A DNA stretch of 59,390 nt from an uncultured Erysipelotrichaceae bacterium (GCA_949744505.1 CATJXY010000036.1:1-59390); one strand, 5' to 3'. Counted from the first letter of the stretch, positions 46,234 through 55,805 are shown. Program-made: numbers and translations. The notes: generated from the letters alone by a model not told the origin.

Positions 46234-47355
46234 TTATTTCCAATATTCTTGAACTATCTTACTTAAATCTTCACGAATTGATAAATGTTGTGGGCACATT
46301 GCTTCACATTTTCCGCACTTTCTGCATTGATCAGCACGCTCTTGTTCATTCAACTGTTCCATCATCTTTATTGCCTCTTTTTGATCAATTCCATACATTG
46401 AAATCTTGTTCCACATCCTGAAATTTCCCGGAATGTTGACTCCAAATGGGCATGGCATACAATATTCACATCCTGTACATCCATTTTTTTGTCTTGCTCT
46501 CACAGCAGAAACCACTTCATCAATCAAACGGAAATCCTCTTCTTCAAATGGCACATAATTATTAAAAGTATTCAAATTATCTTCGACATGTTCCATACTG
46601 GACATCCCACTTAATATTACCTTTACTCCTTCATGCGCCGCCACAAAACGCAAAGCCCAACTTGCAAGACTTGCATGAGGTGCACGCTTATTCAAATTTT
46701 CGACTACGTCTTGTGGTAATCGGGAAAGGGCTCCCCCTTTAATCGGTTCCATAATAACCAAAGGAATTCCTAATTTTTCGCATAATGAAACCCCTTTGTC
46801 CCCGGCTTGTATATTTCTATCCATAAAATTATATTGTATTTGGCAGAAATCCCAAGCCCGATATGTAGCAATTTCTTCAAAAACCTCATAATTATCATGA
46901 AATGAAAAACCAATAAATCTTATCTTTCCTTCTGATCGTTTTTTCTCCAATATATCAAGAATGTTAAATGCTTTAACAGTCTCCCATTTTTCTTTATCCA
47001 AGGCATGCAGTAAATAAAAGTCAATTCGATCTACTTGCAGTCTTTTCAATTGTGATTCAAATATTTCATCTGCATCTTCCGGCTTCTTTAATTGCCAAAT
47101 AGGTAATTTTGTTGCTAAAAAGAATTTGTCTCGATCATATTTCTTTAAAACTTTCCCTACAAAAGGCTCACTATTTCCTTCATGATACGGATAAGCCGTA
47201 TCAATATAAGTTACTCCTTTACGAATTGCCAAGTCCAACATTTTTTCTGCTTCTTCCTCGTTGATTTGTCCATTTTCCAAAGTTGGAAAACGCATGCAAC
47301 CAAAGCCCAAAAGGCTTGGACTCACGCCTAAGTCATTCATTTTTCTATATTCCAT
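46234..47355 (-). CDS. Aldo/keto reductase with C-terminal 4Fe-4S domain
   Basis: The 373-residue protein has an N-terminal aldo/keto reductase barrel (LGFGCMRFPT, YIDTAYPYHEGNSE with catalytic Tyr, IDFYLLHALD) and a C-terminal ferredoxin-like region with CTGCEYCMPCPFGVNIP and CRKCGKCEAMCPQHLSI. This architecture is common in anaerobes; the substrate is unknown. It precedes rpiB. Confidence 0.92.
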   Translation of the reverse strand: MEYRKMNDLGVSPSLLGFGCMRFPTLENGQINEEEAEKMLDLAIRKGVTYIDTAYPYHEGNSEPFVGKVLKKYDRDKFFLATKLPIWQLKKPEDADEIFESQLKRLQVDRIDFYLLHALDKEKWETVKAFNILDILEKKRSEGKIRFIGFSFHDNYEVFEEIATYRAWDFCQIQYNFMDRNIQAGDKGVSLCEKLGIPLVIMEPIKGGALSRLPQDVVENLNKRAPHASLASWALRFVAAHEGVKVILSGMSSMEHVEDNLNTFNNYVPFEEEDFRLIDEVVSAVRARQKNGCTGCEYCMPCPFGVNIPGNFRMWNKISMYGIDQKEAIKMMEQLNEQERADQCRKCGKCEAMCPQHLSIREDLSKIVQEYWK

Positions 47356-47408
47356 AAGCCCCTCTCTTTCTTATATTTAATTATACATCAATTTATTAAG
47401 AAATTCAT

Positions 47409-48227
47409 TTACTTTAATTTAATCAAAAAGTCATCCAGTATGCCTTGAAGACATGCATCAATTGCTTTAGATACCCCTCTTTCATTATTGGAACAAGTCA
47501 TATATCGACATACTTCTTTTAATTTTGGATATGCATTTTCCATTGCCACACTGTAAGCAGCATATTTCATCATCTCATAATCATTCATGTAATCTCCAAA
47601 AACCATTGTTTCTTCAGCTGATATTCCAAAATGATCTTGGATTTTTTTTACAGCTATACCTTTATTTACATCTTTTTGATTGATATCCATCCAAATATCA
47701 CCCGCAATCTTTACTTGATAATCTGTTTGATACTTTTTATATTTTTCATATGTACATTTTTCAACATCTTTCAAATCGCAAATACTGACGCTGAGTATAT
47801 CATCCTCCATCATTTTATCAAGATAGTCTTCACTATTGATATAGCACTCATAATATTCATCAAAGCATTTAATAAATCGCTCCTCTTCAGTGTAACAGTA
47901 TCCTGCTTTAGCGCCTGAAAGAATAGGTTTTGAATCCGGAAGCTTTTCGCATTCTATCACCCATTTCTTAACTTCATCTTTTGGAAGAGGATTTAACGAA
48001 AGTATTTCATTATTTATACGAATATGAGACCCATTCTGTGCAATAAATATCATTTTATCTTTAACCGGTTCAAAACATTTTGCTAAATATTGATATTGTC
48101 TCCCACTTGCAATACCGAATTTTATCCCCATTTTATCTAGTTGATTTATCTGTTTAAAAATGTCTTCAGGAAGTTCTTTATTATCATTTAATAAAGTTCC
48201 ATCCATATCTGCTAAGATCAATTTCAC
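47409..48227 (-). CDS. HAD superfamily hydrolase, Cof type
   Basis: The 272-residue phosphatase has VKLILADMDGTLLND (nucleophile Asp), GIASGRQYQY, and the C-terminal VFGDYMNDYEMMKYA. The GTG at 48227 is chosen because AGAGG precedes it and because a TATAAT at 48260-48265 would place the transcript start after the ATG at 48257. Cof-type enzymes act on sugar phosphates or flavin phosphate. Confidence 0.9.
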   Translation of the reverse strand: MKLILADMDGTLLNDNKELPEDIFKQINQLDKMGIKFGIASGRQYQYLAKCFEPVKDKMIFIAQNGSHIRINNEILSLNPLPKDEVKKWVIECEKLPDSKPILSGAKAGYCYTEEERFIKCFDEYYECYINSEDYLDKMMEDDILSVSICDLKDVEKCTYEKYKKYQTDYQVKIAGDIWMDINQKDVNKGIAVKKIQDHFGISAEETMVFGDYMNDYEMMKYAAYSVAMENAYPKLKEVCRYMTCSNNERGVSKAIDACLQGILDDFLIKLK

Positions 48228-48362
48228 CTTTTTATTCCTCTGTTTCTTTCTTAACATTTATTATACACAATACGACAAAAAATTGAAAAGAAAACGATGA
48301 TTTTAACATTTCATTTTATCAAATCGTCCTCTTCCGATTCTCGTCGCTTTGTGAATTTTCTC

Positions 48363-48391
48363 TTGACATTCTTTATGTTCATGAGTAAAAT
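48363..48391 (+). promoter_or_regulatory. Promoter of tRNA-Gln
   Basis: TTGACA (48363-48368) and TAAAAT (48386-48391) have 17-base spacing; the tRNA begins 13 bases downstream. Confidence 0.75.
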
Positions 48392-48403
48392 GTATACGTA
48401 CAT

Positions 48404-48478
48404 TGGGGCATAGCCAAGCGGTAAGGCTGTGGACTCTGAATCCACCATGCGAAGGTTCGAATCCTTCTGCCCCAGCCA
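48404..48478 (+). tRNA. tRNA-Gln (CTG anticodon)
   Basis: A cloverleaf of 75 bases includes the encoded CCA. Acceptor TGGGGCA pairs with TGCCCCA; the anticodon stem GTGGA/TCCAC encloses loop CTCTGAA (anticodon CTG); the T arm is GAAGGTTCGAATCCTTC. It has its own promoter and terminator. Confidence 0.9.
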
Positions 48479-48488
48479 TATTCAAATT

Positions 48489-48513
48489 CCATCGGTTTTC
48501 CGATGTTTTTTTA
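48489..48513 (+). terminator. Terminator after tRNA-Gln
   Basis: CATCGG (48490-48495) pairs with CCGATG (48500-48505), followed by T7. Confidence 0.8.
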
Positions 48514-48531
48514 TTTTATAATTAACAAAAT

Positions 48532-48560
48532 CAAAAAAAGCCATAGCATACCCATGGCTT
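48532..48560 (-). terminator. Terminator of the FMN-binding-fold protein gene
   Basis: AAGCCAT (48538-48544) pairs with ATGGCTT (48554-48560), with a T-run on the minus strand. Confidence 0.7.
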
Positions 48561-48569
48561 ATATTTTTG

Positions 48570-49169
48570 TTATAAAATATGTGTTTTACCACTAAAGAAT
48601 TCCGGTTTCAATTCAAAAATAAATGTACGAAGTGGCATTTCATCATTATAAGGATGCTGTGGCGCAATATGTTCAACAAGCTGTAATAAAACCTTCTTTT
48701 TCATATCAAAATCAGTTATTTCAGCTAATTCCCCCATTATATAAACAGATTGATAATTGTATGTTCCGATTGGCGCAACCCCTAAATCTTCTACGACAGT
48801 ATATGCAGCTCTTTGACCAATACCATTTAATTTATATCCTTGTTTACCACAATGAAAAAATACTCTACCCTCTACAATAATATGATTGATTCCTACACTG
48901 TAAGGAATGTCACCTATCATGAAACTTAATACTCCATGATTGATACGATTCATTACCTCTGCTATCTGATCCATGTCTAATATAAAATTGACCTTATTTG
49001 TCTTTTTCGGAATCGAATAAACTACTAGAGATTCAAAATCTTCACCAAAAGTCATAACTTTACTGTTAGGCAGATCTACACAAACATTTTCATCTCTAAC
49101 AACTACTAAATTATCTTCCACTAAACTTTTACACTGCTCTTTTTTAAATATATGCAATACATCCTTCAT
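48570..49169 (-). CDS. Pyridoxamine 5'-phosphate oxidase-like FMN-binding protein (NimA-like)
   Basis: The 199-residue protein includes a split-barrel flavin fold with the NimA-type stretch VLSFMIGDIPYSVGINHIIVEG, FFHCGKQGYKLNGIGQRAAYTVVEDLG and YQSVYIMGELAEIT. An N-terminal extension of about 70 residues is unlike NimA. Members reduce nitro compounds or bind flavin; the exact role is unknown. Confidence 0.78.
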   Translation of the reverse strand: MKDVLHIFKKEQCKSLVEDNLVVVRDENVCVDLPNSKVMTFGEDFESLVVYSIPKKTNKVNFILDMDQIAEVMNRINHGVLSFMIGDIPYSVGINHIIVEGRVFFHCGKQGYKLNGIGQRAAYTVVEDLGVAPIGTYNYQSVYIMGELAEITDFDMKKKVLLQLVEHIAPQHPYNDEMPLRTFIFELKPEFFSGKTHIL

Positions 49170-49228
49170 TTTGAATCTCCTTTTAAAATTAATTTTATTT
49201 TACACTCTAATTAATTTGGATTCAATAA

Positions 49229-49876
49229 TTATAATTTTTTTATTTTTCGATATAATTTTTTATTTTTGATATCATCCCACACTCCATGAGAAGAATTTAA
49301 ACTCCTTGATAATCTTTCTACAATATCTTCATTGTATTCTTTCACTAGCTCCTTATTCCCATCATATTTTTTCGATGCAAAGTTTTTATAAATTTTTTTT
49401 ATTCTTTTTAGTAACTTTAAATATACATCTTTATCATTTATAATCTTTTCATGACATCTTTTTCTCCATAATTCTTTTGTTACCCATCCACTATATAAAT
49501 CATTAAGTTCAGGAACTAAAAAAATAAATATTCCTGAAGAACCCAATCCTCTTGACTCAGAAGGTTCTTCTGTATCTTTTTCTACAATCAAAATATGTAA
49601 AAATAAATGTTCCAGCAAATCACAATAAACTAAATTTTCTGCCATCTGCCACTCATAAGGATTTTCTATTGCATTTGCTTTATGTGATAAAGCAATAGCA
49701 TGATCCTCAAATTTATGATGGACATATAACCCTTCAGATGTCCTTGTCACTTTCTTATTCTTGACCCAATTTTCTGTCATATAATTACATAACCCAATAC
49801 CATATTTTTCTTGTAAATAATTACAATATTCCTCATAAGTATACTTTTCTACCTTCTTGTACTCTGAATTATTCAT
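49229..49876 (-). CDS. Hypothetical protein with HNH-like motif
   Basis: The 215-residue basic protein contains YVHHKFEDHAIAL (H53, H54) followed after about 25 residues by NLVYCDLLEHLFLH (N81, H90, H94), the spacing of HNH nucleases. The N-terminal part (YEEYCNYLQEKYGIG) and the lysine-rich C-terminal part are unrecognised. It lies between two tRNAs and has no clear partner. Nuclease activity is inference. Confidence 0.55.
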   Translation of the reverse strand: MNNSEYKKVEKYTYEEYCNYLQEKYGIGLCNYMTENWVKNKKVTRTSEGLYVHHKFEDHAIALSHKANAIENPYEWQMAENLVYCDLLEHLFLHILIVEKDTEEPSESRGLGSSGIFIFLVPELNDLYSGWVTKELWRKRCHEKIINDKDVYLKLLKRIKKIYKNFASKKYDGNKELVKEYNEDIVERLSRSLNSSHGVWDDIKNKKLYRKIKKL

Positions 49877-49997
49877 AACACTCTCCCATTAAATATCTTA
49901 AATTATATCAAATTAAGAATACCTATTTGTTTATTACTAATATAAATTCTGATAAGTTATTTCATCATTTCTCTTCTATCTAATTTTCATAATCTGC

Positions 49998-50025
49998 TTG
50001 TATTTTCGAAAAAAACATGTATAAT
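49998..50025 (+). promoter_or_regulatory. Promoter of tRNA-Glu
   Basis: TTGTAT (49998-50003) and TATAAT (50020-50025), spacing 16, lie 16 bases before the tRNA. Confidence 0.65.
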
Positions 50026-50040
50026 AATTTAAGAATAAAT

Positions 50041-50117
50041 GGCACATTGGTGAAGTGGCTCAACACATTGCCCTCTCAAGGCAACATTCACGGGTTCGAA
50101 CCCCGTATGTGTCACCA
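50041..50117 (+). tRNA. tRNA-Glu (CTC anticodon)
   Basis: The 77-base cloverleaf includes CCA. Acceptor GGCACAT pairs with ATGTGTC; the anticodon stem TTGCC/GGCAA holds loop CTCTCAA (anticodon CTC); the T arm is ACGGGTTCGAACCCCGT. Confidence 0.88.
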
Positions 50118-50127
50118 TATAAAAGAT

Positions 50128-50163
50128 AAAAGAGTTGAATTTTTCTATTCAACTCTTTTTTAT
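50128..50163. terminator. Bidirectional terminator between tRNA-Glu and pyrG
   Basis: AAAAGAGTTGAAT (50128-50140) pairs with ATTCAACTCTTTT (50147-50159). Confidence 0.8.
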
Positions 50164-50170
50164 AGTTTAA

Positions 50171-51760
50171 TTATTTTAAACAAGATTTTATAAATTCCCG
50201 GAATAATGGATGTGCATGATTTGGTCTTGACTTGAATTCTGGATGATATTGTACAGCAACATGAAATTTATTTTCCTCAATTTCAATTGCTTCTACCAAG
50301 TTCCCATCTGGAGATAACCCACCAAATCTTAAACCATGATCTAAACATTCATTCCTGTAAATATTGTTAAATTCATAACGATGACGATGACGCTCTTGTA
50401 TTAATTCCTGCCCGTAAATTTCTTTTAAGCGACTTCCCTCTTGACAAATGCATGGATAAGCTCCCAAACGCATTGTTCCACCTAAATTTTCTTGATTCTT
50501 TTGGTCAATCATTAAGTCAATAACACTATGTTCATTTTGAACAAATTCACTTGAATTTGCATCTGAATATCCTAAAACATTTCTAGCAAATTCAATTACC
50601 GAAATTTGCATTCCTAAACAAATTCCAAGATATGGAATATTATTTTCTCGTGCAAAGCGACATGCTTCAATCATCCCTTCCACACCCCGATATCCGAATC
50701 CTCCCGGAACAATTATTCCATCCATATCTTTTAGTTTTTCTGCTACATTCAACTTATTTAATTCTTCAGATTCAATCCATGAAACCTTTATTTTAGCCCC
50801 ATTCTCATATCCACCATGATTCAGTGCTTCAATAACACTTAAATAAGCATCGTGTAAACGAACATACTTTCCAACCAAAGCAATCTTTACAACTTGATCA
50901 CAATTATGAACCCTTTGTAACATTTCTTCCCATTCAGTCATATTCGTTTGTTGACATTTAAGATTTAATTCACGAACAATAATATCAGAAATATGACTTT
51001 TTTCTAACATAATTGGAGCTTCATATAATACGGGTAATGTACGATTTTCAATAACACAATCCGGCTTAACATTACAAAATAAAGAAATCTTTTTCTTAAC
51101 ATCTTCTTCTAACGGCTCATCTACACGACAGACAATAATGTCCGGATGAACTCCAAAAGACTGTAATTCTTTTACCGAATGCTGTGTCGGTTTAGATTTG
51201 TGTTCATTGCTTCCGGCAATATAAGGAACTAATGTAACATGAATAAATAAACAGTTCTCTTTTCCTTTTTCTAATGCCACTTGACGTATTGCCTCTATAA
51301 AGGGCTGACTTTCAATATCCCCCACCGTTCCTCCAATCTCCGTAATAACAACATCTGCTTCACTAATTTTACCGACATTATAAATGAAATTCTTTATTTC
51401 ATTAGTTATGTGAGGAATAATTTGTACTGTTTCACCCAAATATTCTCCTCTTCTCTCTTTCATTAATACATTCCAATACGTCTTTCCTGTTGTTAAATTT
51501 GAATATTTATTCAAATCTTCATCAATAAAACGCTCATAATGCCCTAAATCCAAATCGGTTTCGGTGCCATCTTCAGTAACAAATACTTCCCCATGCTGAG
51601 TTGGGCTCATTGTTCCGGGATCAACATTAATATACGGATCCAACTTTTGAGAAGCAACTTTTAATCCACGTGATTTTAAAAGACGACCGATTGATGCAGC
51701 AGTTATTCCTTTTCCCAATCCAGAAACAACGCCACCTGTAACGAAAATAAACTTACTCAC
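50171..51760 (-). CDS. pyrG: CTP synthase
   Basis: The 529-residue enzyme makes CTP from UTP and glutamine. The synthetase domain (1-270) has [20 protein letters not shown] and the glutamine amidotransferase domain (about 295-529) has [15 protein letters not shown] (nucleophile Cys) and a catalytic [13 protein letters not shown]. Start at GTG 51760 gives the conserved [11 protein letters not shown]-terminus and follows AAGGGG. A promoter and attenuator precede it. Confidence 0.97.
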   Translation of the reverse strand: MSKFIFVTGGVVSGLGKGITAASIGRLLKSRGLKVASQKLDPYINVDPGTMSPTQHGEVFVTEDGTETDLDLGHYERFIDEDLNKYSNLTTGKTYWNVLMKERRGEYLGETVQIIPHITNEIKNFIYNVGKISEADVVITEIGGTVGDIESQPFIEAIRQVALEKGKENCLFIHVTLVPYIAGSNEHKSKPTQHSVKELQSFGVHPDIIVCRVDEPLEEDVKKKISLFCNVKPDCVIENRTLPVLYEAPIMLEKSHISDIIVRELNLKCQQTNMTEWEEMLQRVHNCDQVVKIALVGKYVRLHDAYLSVIEALNHGGYENGAKIKVSWIESEELNKLNVAEKLKDMDGIIVPGGFGYRGVEGMIEACRFARENNIPYLGICLGMQISVIEFARNVLGYSDANSSEFVQNEHSVIDLMIDQKNQENLGGTMRLGAYPCICQEGSRLKEIYGQELIQERHRHRYEFNNIYRNECLDHGLRFGGLSPDGNLVEAIEIEENKFHVAVQYHPEFKSRPNHAHPLFREFIKSCLK

Positions 51761-51788
51761 AAGAACCCCTTCTTCCTTGAAAAAACCC

Positions 51789-51842
51789 AAAAAAAAAGGA
51801 CATTAAAACCTGTCAAAACCTCAACTTTTTTCAATGTACCTT
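51789..51842 (-). terminator. Attenuator hairpin in the pyrG leader
   Basis: On the minus strand AAGGTACATT (51842-51833) pairs with AATGTCCTT (51804-51796), one bulged base, followed by T9. It starts about 5 bases after the expected transcript start and ends before the pyrG start, so it should terminate early transcripts. Confidence 0.7.
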
Positions 51843-51853
51843 AGGTCTTTTAT

Positions 51854-51882
51854 ATTATAACGCACCTTTTTTTCTCATTCAA
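51854..51882 (-). promoter_or_regulatory. pyrG promoter
   Basis: On the minus strand TTGAAT (51877-51882) and TATAAT (51854-51859) have 17-base spacing. Confidence 0.75.
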
Positions 51883-51899
51883 TAATTTTTTTTATTTTT

Positions 51900-53102
51900 T
51901 TAATATCCAACTTCATTCAAGAAAATTTCACTTAAATATTCTTCGCTGATTGCCCCTTGGATATATCCTAAAAACTTTCCTTCTCTATCAATGATGAAGC
52001 TGGTTGGAAATGCAGATACATAATATTTATAGAAAACCGTATCTTCGCTGTCAAACAAAACCGGATAACTATATCCCCAATTTTGCATGCGCTCGCTTAC
52101 CTCTTCCTCTGTCACTTCTTGACCATCATTCGGATGAACAATAGACAGTATCACCAAATCTTTTTCATTATAACCATATTGTTCATACATCTTTTGAATT
52201 ACCGGCATTTCACTTTGACAAGGACCACACCAAGTACCAAAAAAGTTTAAGAAAATCACTTTTCCTTTAAAGTCCGATAAGGTTATTTCATTTCCATTTT
52301 GATCTTTTAATGTAAAATCATAATCTTCAATTGTCGCAACATATTCTTCTTCGTTATTTGTAGAATTAGTAGGAGGTGCTGTTTGCTCAGATTTCACACT
52401 CAATGCTTTAAATCCGTCTTGAATCATATAAACTCCCATGACCATCAACAAAATAGCCATAATTTTAGAAGTAAACTGAACAATATTCTTTTTCTCTTTA
52501 ATAAAATTTAAGATCTGAGCTGTGAATAATCCTAACAATAAAAATGGAACAACAAAACCAAAAGCATATAATAAAATATAAAGATATCCCATAGATGAAG
52601 AAGATGCCAAAATCAGCACAGATGCCAATGTCGGTCCCACACAGGGTGTCCATGCAAAACTGAAACAAAAGCCCAAAATAAAAGCCGCAAAAGGTGACAT
52701 TTTATCATGTTTAATATTCAATTTAAATTGCCTGCTCAGCCAATTGCTTTTTATAATTCCCAACTGATATAAACCAAATAAGACAATGATCACGCCACCT
52801 CCGATTGAAAATTCACTTCCGAATTTTGTAATCAAAGAGGCTACTTTATTAGCGGATGCCGCCATCAATACATAAACACTACATATTCCCAAGATAAAAC
52901 ATAAAGTATAGAAAAAAACAGATGATTGTTTATAAACCTCTTTTCCATTTTCATCAATTTTTTTTGCCCCTGAAGATAATGCACTCATATATAATGGAAT
53001 TAATGGCAGAACACATGGCGAGAAAAATGAAAGTCCACCCTCCGCAAAAACTAATATTAAATTTAAATTTTCCTGTATCGCTGTATTTATCATGGTTAAC
53101 AT
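51900..53102 (-). CDS. CcdA-TlpA fusion: thiol-disulfide transporter with extracytoplasmic thioredoxin domain
   Basis: The 400-residue protein has a CcdA/DsbD-type domain of six membrane segments (GGLSFFSPCVLPLIPLY and FSFAWTPCVGPTLAS with the paired cysteines) and then a linker (about 225-260) and a TlpA/ResA-like thioredoxin domain with NFFGTWCGPCQSEMP. It passes reducing power from cytoplasmic thioredoxin to the outside. Start is either ATG 53102 or ATG 53093; no strong ribosome binding site decides. Confidence 0.9.
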   Translation of the reverse strand: MLTMINTAIQENLNLILVFAEGGLSFFSPCVLPLIPLYMSALSSGAKKIDENGKEVYKQSSVFFYTLCFILGICSVYVLMAASANKVASLITKFGSEFSIGGGVIIVLFGLYQLGIIKSNWLSRQFKLNIKHDKMSPFAAFILGFCFSFAWTPCVGPTLASVLILASSSSMGYLYILLYAFGFVVPFLLLGLFTAQILNFIKEKKNIVQFTSKIMAILLMVMGVYMIQDGFKALSVKSEQTAPPTNSTNNEEEYVATIEDYDFTLKDQNGNEITLSDFKGKVIFLNFFGTWCGPCQSEMPVIQKMYEQYGYNEKDLVILSIVHPNDGQEVTEEEVSERMQNWGYSYPVLFDSEDTVFYKYYVSAFPTSFIIDREGKFLGYIQGAISEEYLSEIFLNEVGY

Positions 53103-53267
53103 TATATCATATTTTATTCATCCTTCAACATTTTAAATATTTCTTTAATCTTTTTTAGTAACAATCTTCAATCTAATATGATATTTCACAAAAACAATTA
53201 CCATTTCTATTTTTTGTTTGCATTTACTTATAAAATTCAGTATCATAGTGAACAGAGAGTGATAATT

Positions 53268-54107
53268 ATGGATCAACAACAAATAGAAAGAAGTATTGTA
53301 AAAAGATTTAGAAAAGAAATATGGGCACGATTTGTACGTGGCGTGAATACCTATGAAATGATACAACCTAACGATAAAATTGCAGTGTGTATTTCTGGAG
53401 GAAAAGATTCTATGCTATTAGCTAAATGTATGCAAGAACTAAAAAAGCATGGAAAAATTCCATTTGAACTAGAATTCATTTCCATGAACCCCGGTTATAA
53501 TCAAGCTAATTATGATAGAATCATTGAGAACTCCAAAAATTTAGGAATTCCTTTGCATATATTTAACACACCTATTTTTGAAATCGTTGAAGCTCAAACT
53601 GAGTCACCGTGTTATCTGTGTGCTCGTATGAGAAGAGGTTATCTCTATGCCAAAGCCAAAGAACTCGGATGTAACAAAATTGCTTTAGGACATCATTTCG
53701 ATGATGTCATTGAAACAATCTTGATGAGCATGTTATATGGTGCACAAATAAAAACGATGATGCCTAAATTGCATAGTGATAATTTTGAAGGAATAGAACT
53801 TATTCGCCCCTTGTATTTAGTAAAAGAAGCCGATATTCTTCATTGGTGTCGTTATTGTGATTTAACATTTATAGCATGCGCTTGCCGATTCACTGAAAAT
53901 CTTGAAGCTCATCAAGACAATATCTCTTCAAAACGAGCAGAAATGAAAGAACTAATAAAAAAATTCAGAGAAACAAACCCATATATTGATATCAATATAT
54001 TCAGAAGTGTCGAGAATGTAAACCTGAACACTTTGATTGGTTATCAAAAAGATGGACATCATGTAAATTTCTTAGATAATTATAAGAAAGAACCAATAAA
54101 AGAATAA
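53268..54107 (+). CDS. TtcA-like PP-loop tRNA thiolation enzyme
   Basis: The 279-residue protein has the PP-loop ISGGKDSMLLAKCMQEL, the ESPCYLCARMRRGYLY cysteine pair, ALGHHFDDVIETILMSML and CRYCDLTFIACACRF. This is the TtcA family, which thiolates cytidine-32 of tRNA using an Fe-S cluster. ATG at 53268 is preferred over the longer frame, with GAGAGTG upstream. Confidence 0.9.
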   Translation: MDQQQIERSIVKRFRKEIWARFVRGVNTYEMIQPNDKIAVCISGGKDSMLLAKCMQELKKHGKIPFELEFISMNPGYNQANYDRIIENSKNLGIPLHIFNTPIFEIVEAQTESPCYLCARMRRGYLYAKAKELGCNKIALGHHFDDVIETILMSMLYGAQIKTMMPKLHSDNFEGIELIRPLYLVKEADILHWCRYCDLTFIACACRFTENLEAHQDNISSKRAEMKELIKKFRETNPYIDINIFRSVENVNLNTLIGYQKDGHHVNFLDNYKKEPIKE

Positions 54108-54159
54108 ATGAACTATTTCATACTTCTTTTATCACTAAAAATAGTAATCTTTAAACAAA

Positions 54160-54200
54160 AAAACAGTGAGTAATAAGATTTCTTATCTGCTCACTGTTTT
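54160..54200. terminator. Bidirectional terminator
   Basis: AAAACAGTGAG (54160-54170) pairs with CTCACTGTTTT (54190-54200), with a further internal pairing of AATAAGA and TCTTATC. It lies between convergent genes. Confidence 0.8.
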
Positions 54201-54732
54201 AACTTATAATTGAATCCGCAATTTTTCCCATCATATATATTTTAGAATTTTCTAATTCTTTTTTTACTAAATTCAATCCATCAAGATATCCTTGATATTC
54301 TTTATCTCTTCCATCTCGCCTGTTTCTTCTTACCAATCTGATTTCTCTAAGAACATTTCGTTCTAAAACACTTAAATCGGTTGGATTATTCTTAGCCATT
54401 TGAATATATTTATCAATAGCTTCTTGATGAGCTTCTCTGTAATAGCCACGATATTGATATCCATAAGAAACATTAATGAGGGCATTGATAAAATAATCAA
54501 AACGGTTTTGAGCATATCGTCCACGCGAGCGACTATGAACTTTACCATGAGAAGAATTCCCAATTCCGCCTAATATCAAATCCGAAAAATCATCATACCC
54601 ATTTTTTTTCATTTCTTCATTGACCCGATTTTTAATCATATCTCCGAAATCATTTACAGATTGACTTCCACTTGTTTCGAGTTCATCAAATAATTCATCT
54701 AGAAAATCAAAATCATTTTTATTTTTCGCCAT
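54199..54732 (-). CDS. Hypothetical protein partnered with XpaC-like protein
   Basis: The 177-residue soluble protein is acidic at the N-terminus (FDFLDELFDELETSG) and helical and basic later (VLREIRLVRRNRRDGRD). I do not recognise a family. It begins 5 bases after the XpaC-like gene, so they form an operon. A terminator follows. Confidence 0.75.
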   Translation of the reverse strand: MAKNKNDFDFLDELFDELETSGSQSVNDFGDMIKNRVNEEMKKNGYDDFSDLILGGIGNSSHGKVHSRSRGRYAQNRFDYFINALINVSYGYQYRGYYREAHQEAIDKYIQMAKNNPTDLSVLERNVLREIRLVRRNRRDGRDKEYQGYLDGLNLVKKELENSKIYMMGKIADSIIS

Positions 54733-54737
54733 GTATT

Positions 54738-55694
54738 CTACCCCCTATCTCTTTGAACAGACTTAAGTGTTCCTTCTTCCACTAATCCATCTGACTTTAA
54801 AATATTTTCAAGTGTAGACATGTTTGCGTTTAAATCCATAAATTCATCTTGACATAAAGTAGCTGTCATCGTTTTCAATGCTTCGTTGATTAAAATTATT
54901 GTTTTATTTAATTTATTCTCCGCATCTTTTAATTCTTGTAATGACTTATGATGGCTTTTTTGCAAATCAGAATATTTGCGTAAAATTTCAACTAAAATCG
55001 GAAGATAATATTGATATAATTTATGAATCTTTTCTTCTGTTTCCGGGAATTTGTCTTGAATCATCGAAATTTGAGAAAGCATTGAACAAGTCAAATACAA
55101 TCCATTACTTATCTCTTCATTTGGAATATCATCATTTAATCCATTAATGATGTCAATAAATTCTTGTGTTTTGTTTTCTTCAACAACTTTATTTTCTTTC
55201 TTTTCAAAGCTTGGAGATGATTCTACTTTTGACTCTCTGTAAATCGGTTGTTTTTTATCATACAAAGACATCTGATATAACAAATCATATACCTCTTGAT
55301 ATGAACTCGGATAATACTTTTTTAATTCTCTCAACTTTCCGATTTTCTCATCCGCATAATATAAACAACAATCATCCGCATCGGTAAATCTTCCTTCTGA
55401 TTTCAAAGTAACATTTTCTCCAATTTCAATTGAATCTGTATCCAAAAAAGTATCTTCTAAATAATTATTAATATCACGAAATTTACTTTTCTTCATTCCT
55501 GATTTTTTTATTGCGATTGAATCTTCCAGACTTTTTCTGGCAGCCTTACTGATTATAAAAATAAGAAAAACAATGAAGGGATTCCATGTAGTTACAAAAG
55601 TGATAAATGCAATGACCGGAGTCCATCTTTTCAAAATCGAAATTTTTCTCTGATTGTCTGACTCATTTCTGTATTCGTCTCTTGAATATCTCAT
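54738..55694 (-). CDS. XpaC-like 5-bromo-4-chloroindolyl phosphate hydrolysis protein
   Basis: The 318-residue protein has two membrane segments near the N-terminus (VIAFITFVTTWNPFIVFLIFIIS) and a C-terminal helical region with KLYQYYLPILVEILRKYSDLQ, the XpaC family mark. XpaC proteins usually lie next to TelA; no telA is seen here. Function unknown; link to envelope stress is known only by association. Start at 55694 follows AAGGGG. Confidence 0.78.
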   Translation of the reverse strand: MRYSRDEYRNESDNQRKISILKRWTPVIAFITFVTTWNPFIVFLIFIISKAARKSLEDSIAIKKSGMKKSKFRDINNYLEDTFLDTDSIEIGENVTLKSEGRFTDADDCCLYYADEKIGKLRELKKYYPSSYQEVYDLLYQMSLYDKKQPIYRESKVESSPSFEKKENKVVEENKTQEFIDIINGLNDDIPNEEISNGLYLTCSMLSQISMIQDKFPETEEKIHKLYQYYLPILVEILRKYSDLQKSHHKSLQELKDAENKLNKTIILINEALKTMTATLCQDEFMDLNANMSTLENILKSDGLVEEGTLKSVQRDRG

Positions 55695-55805
55695 TTTTTC
55701 CCCTTCTTTCAATTCCGCTCATTATTATATCATATTTAATCCACCTTGTGCATAATCAACATAAAATCAATACTAAATTTTTTTATAGAATAATTAATCA
55801 CTTTG

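Noticed and set aside
48303-48485. Minus-strand frame of 60 codons over tRNA-Gln
   Set aside because: It is the antisense of the tRNA gene and its promoter; the N-terminal AGAEGFEPSHGGF pattern is a familiar translation of antisense tRNA.
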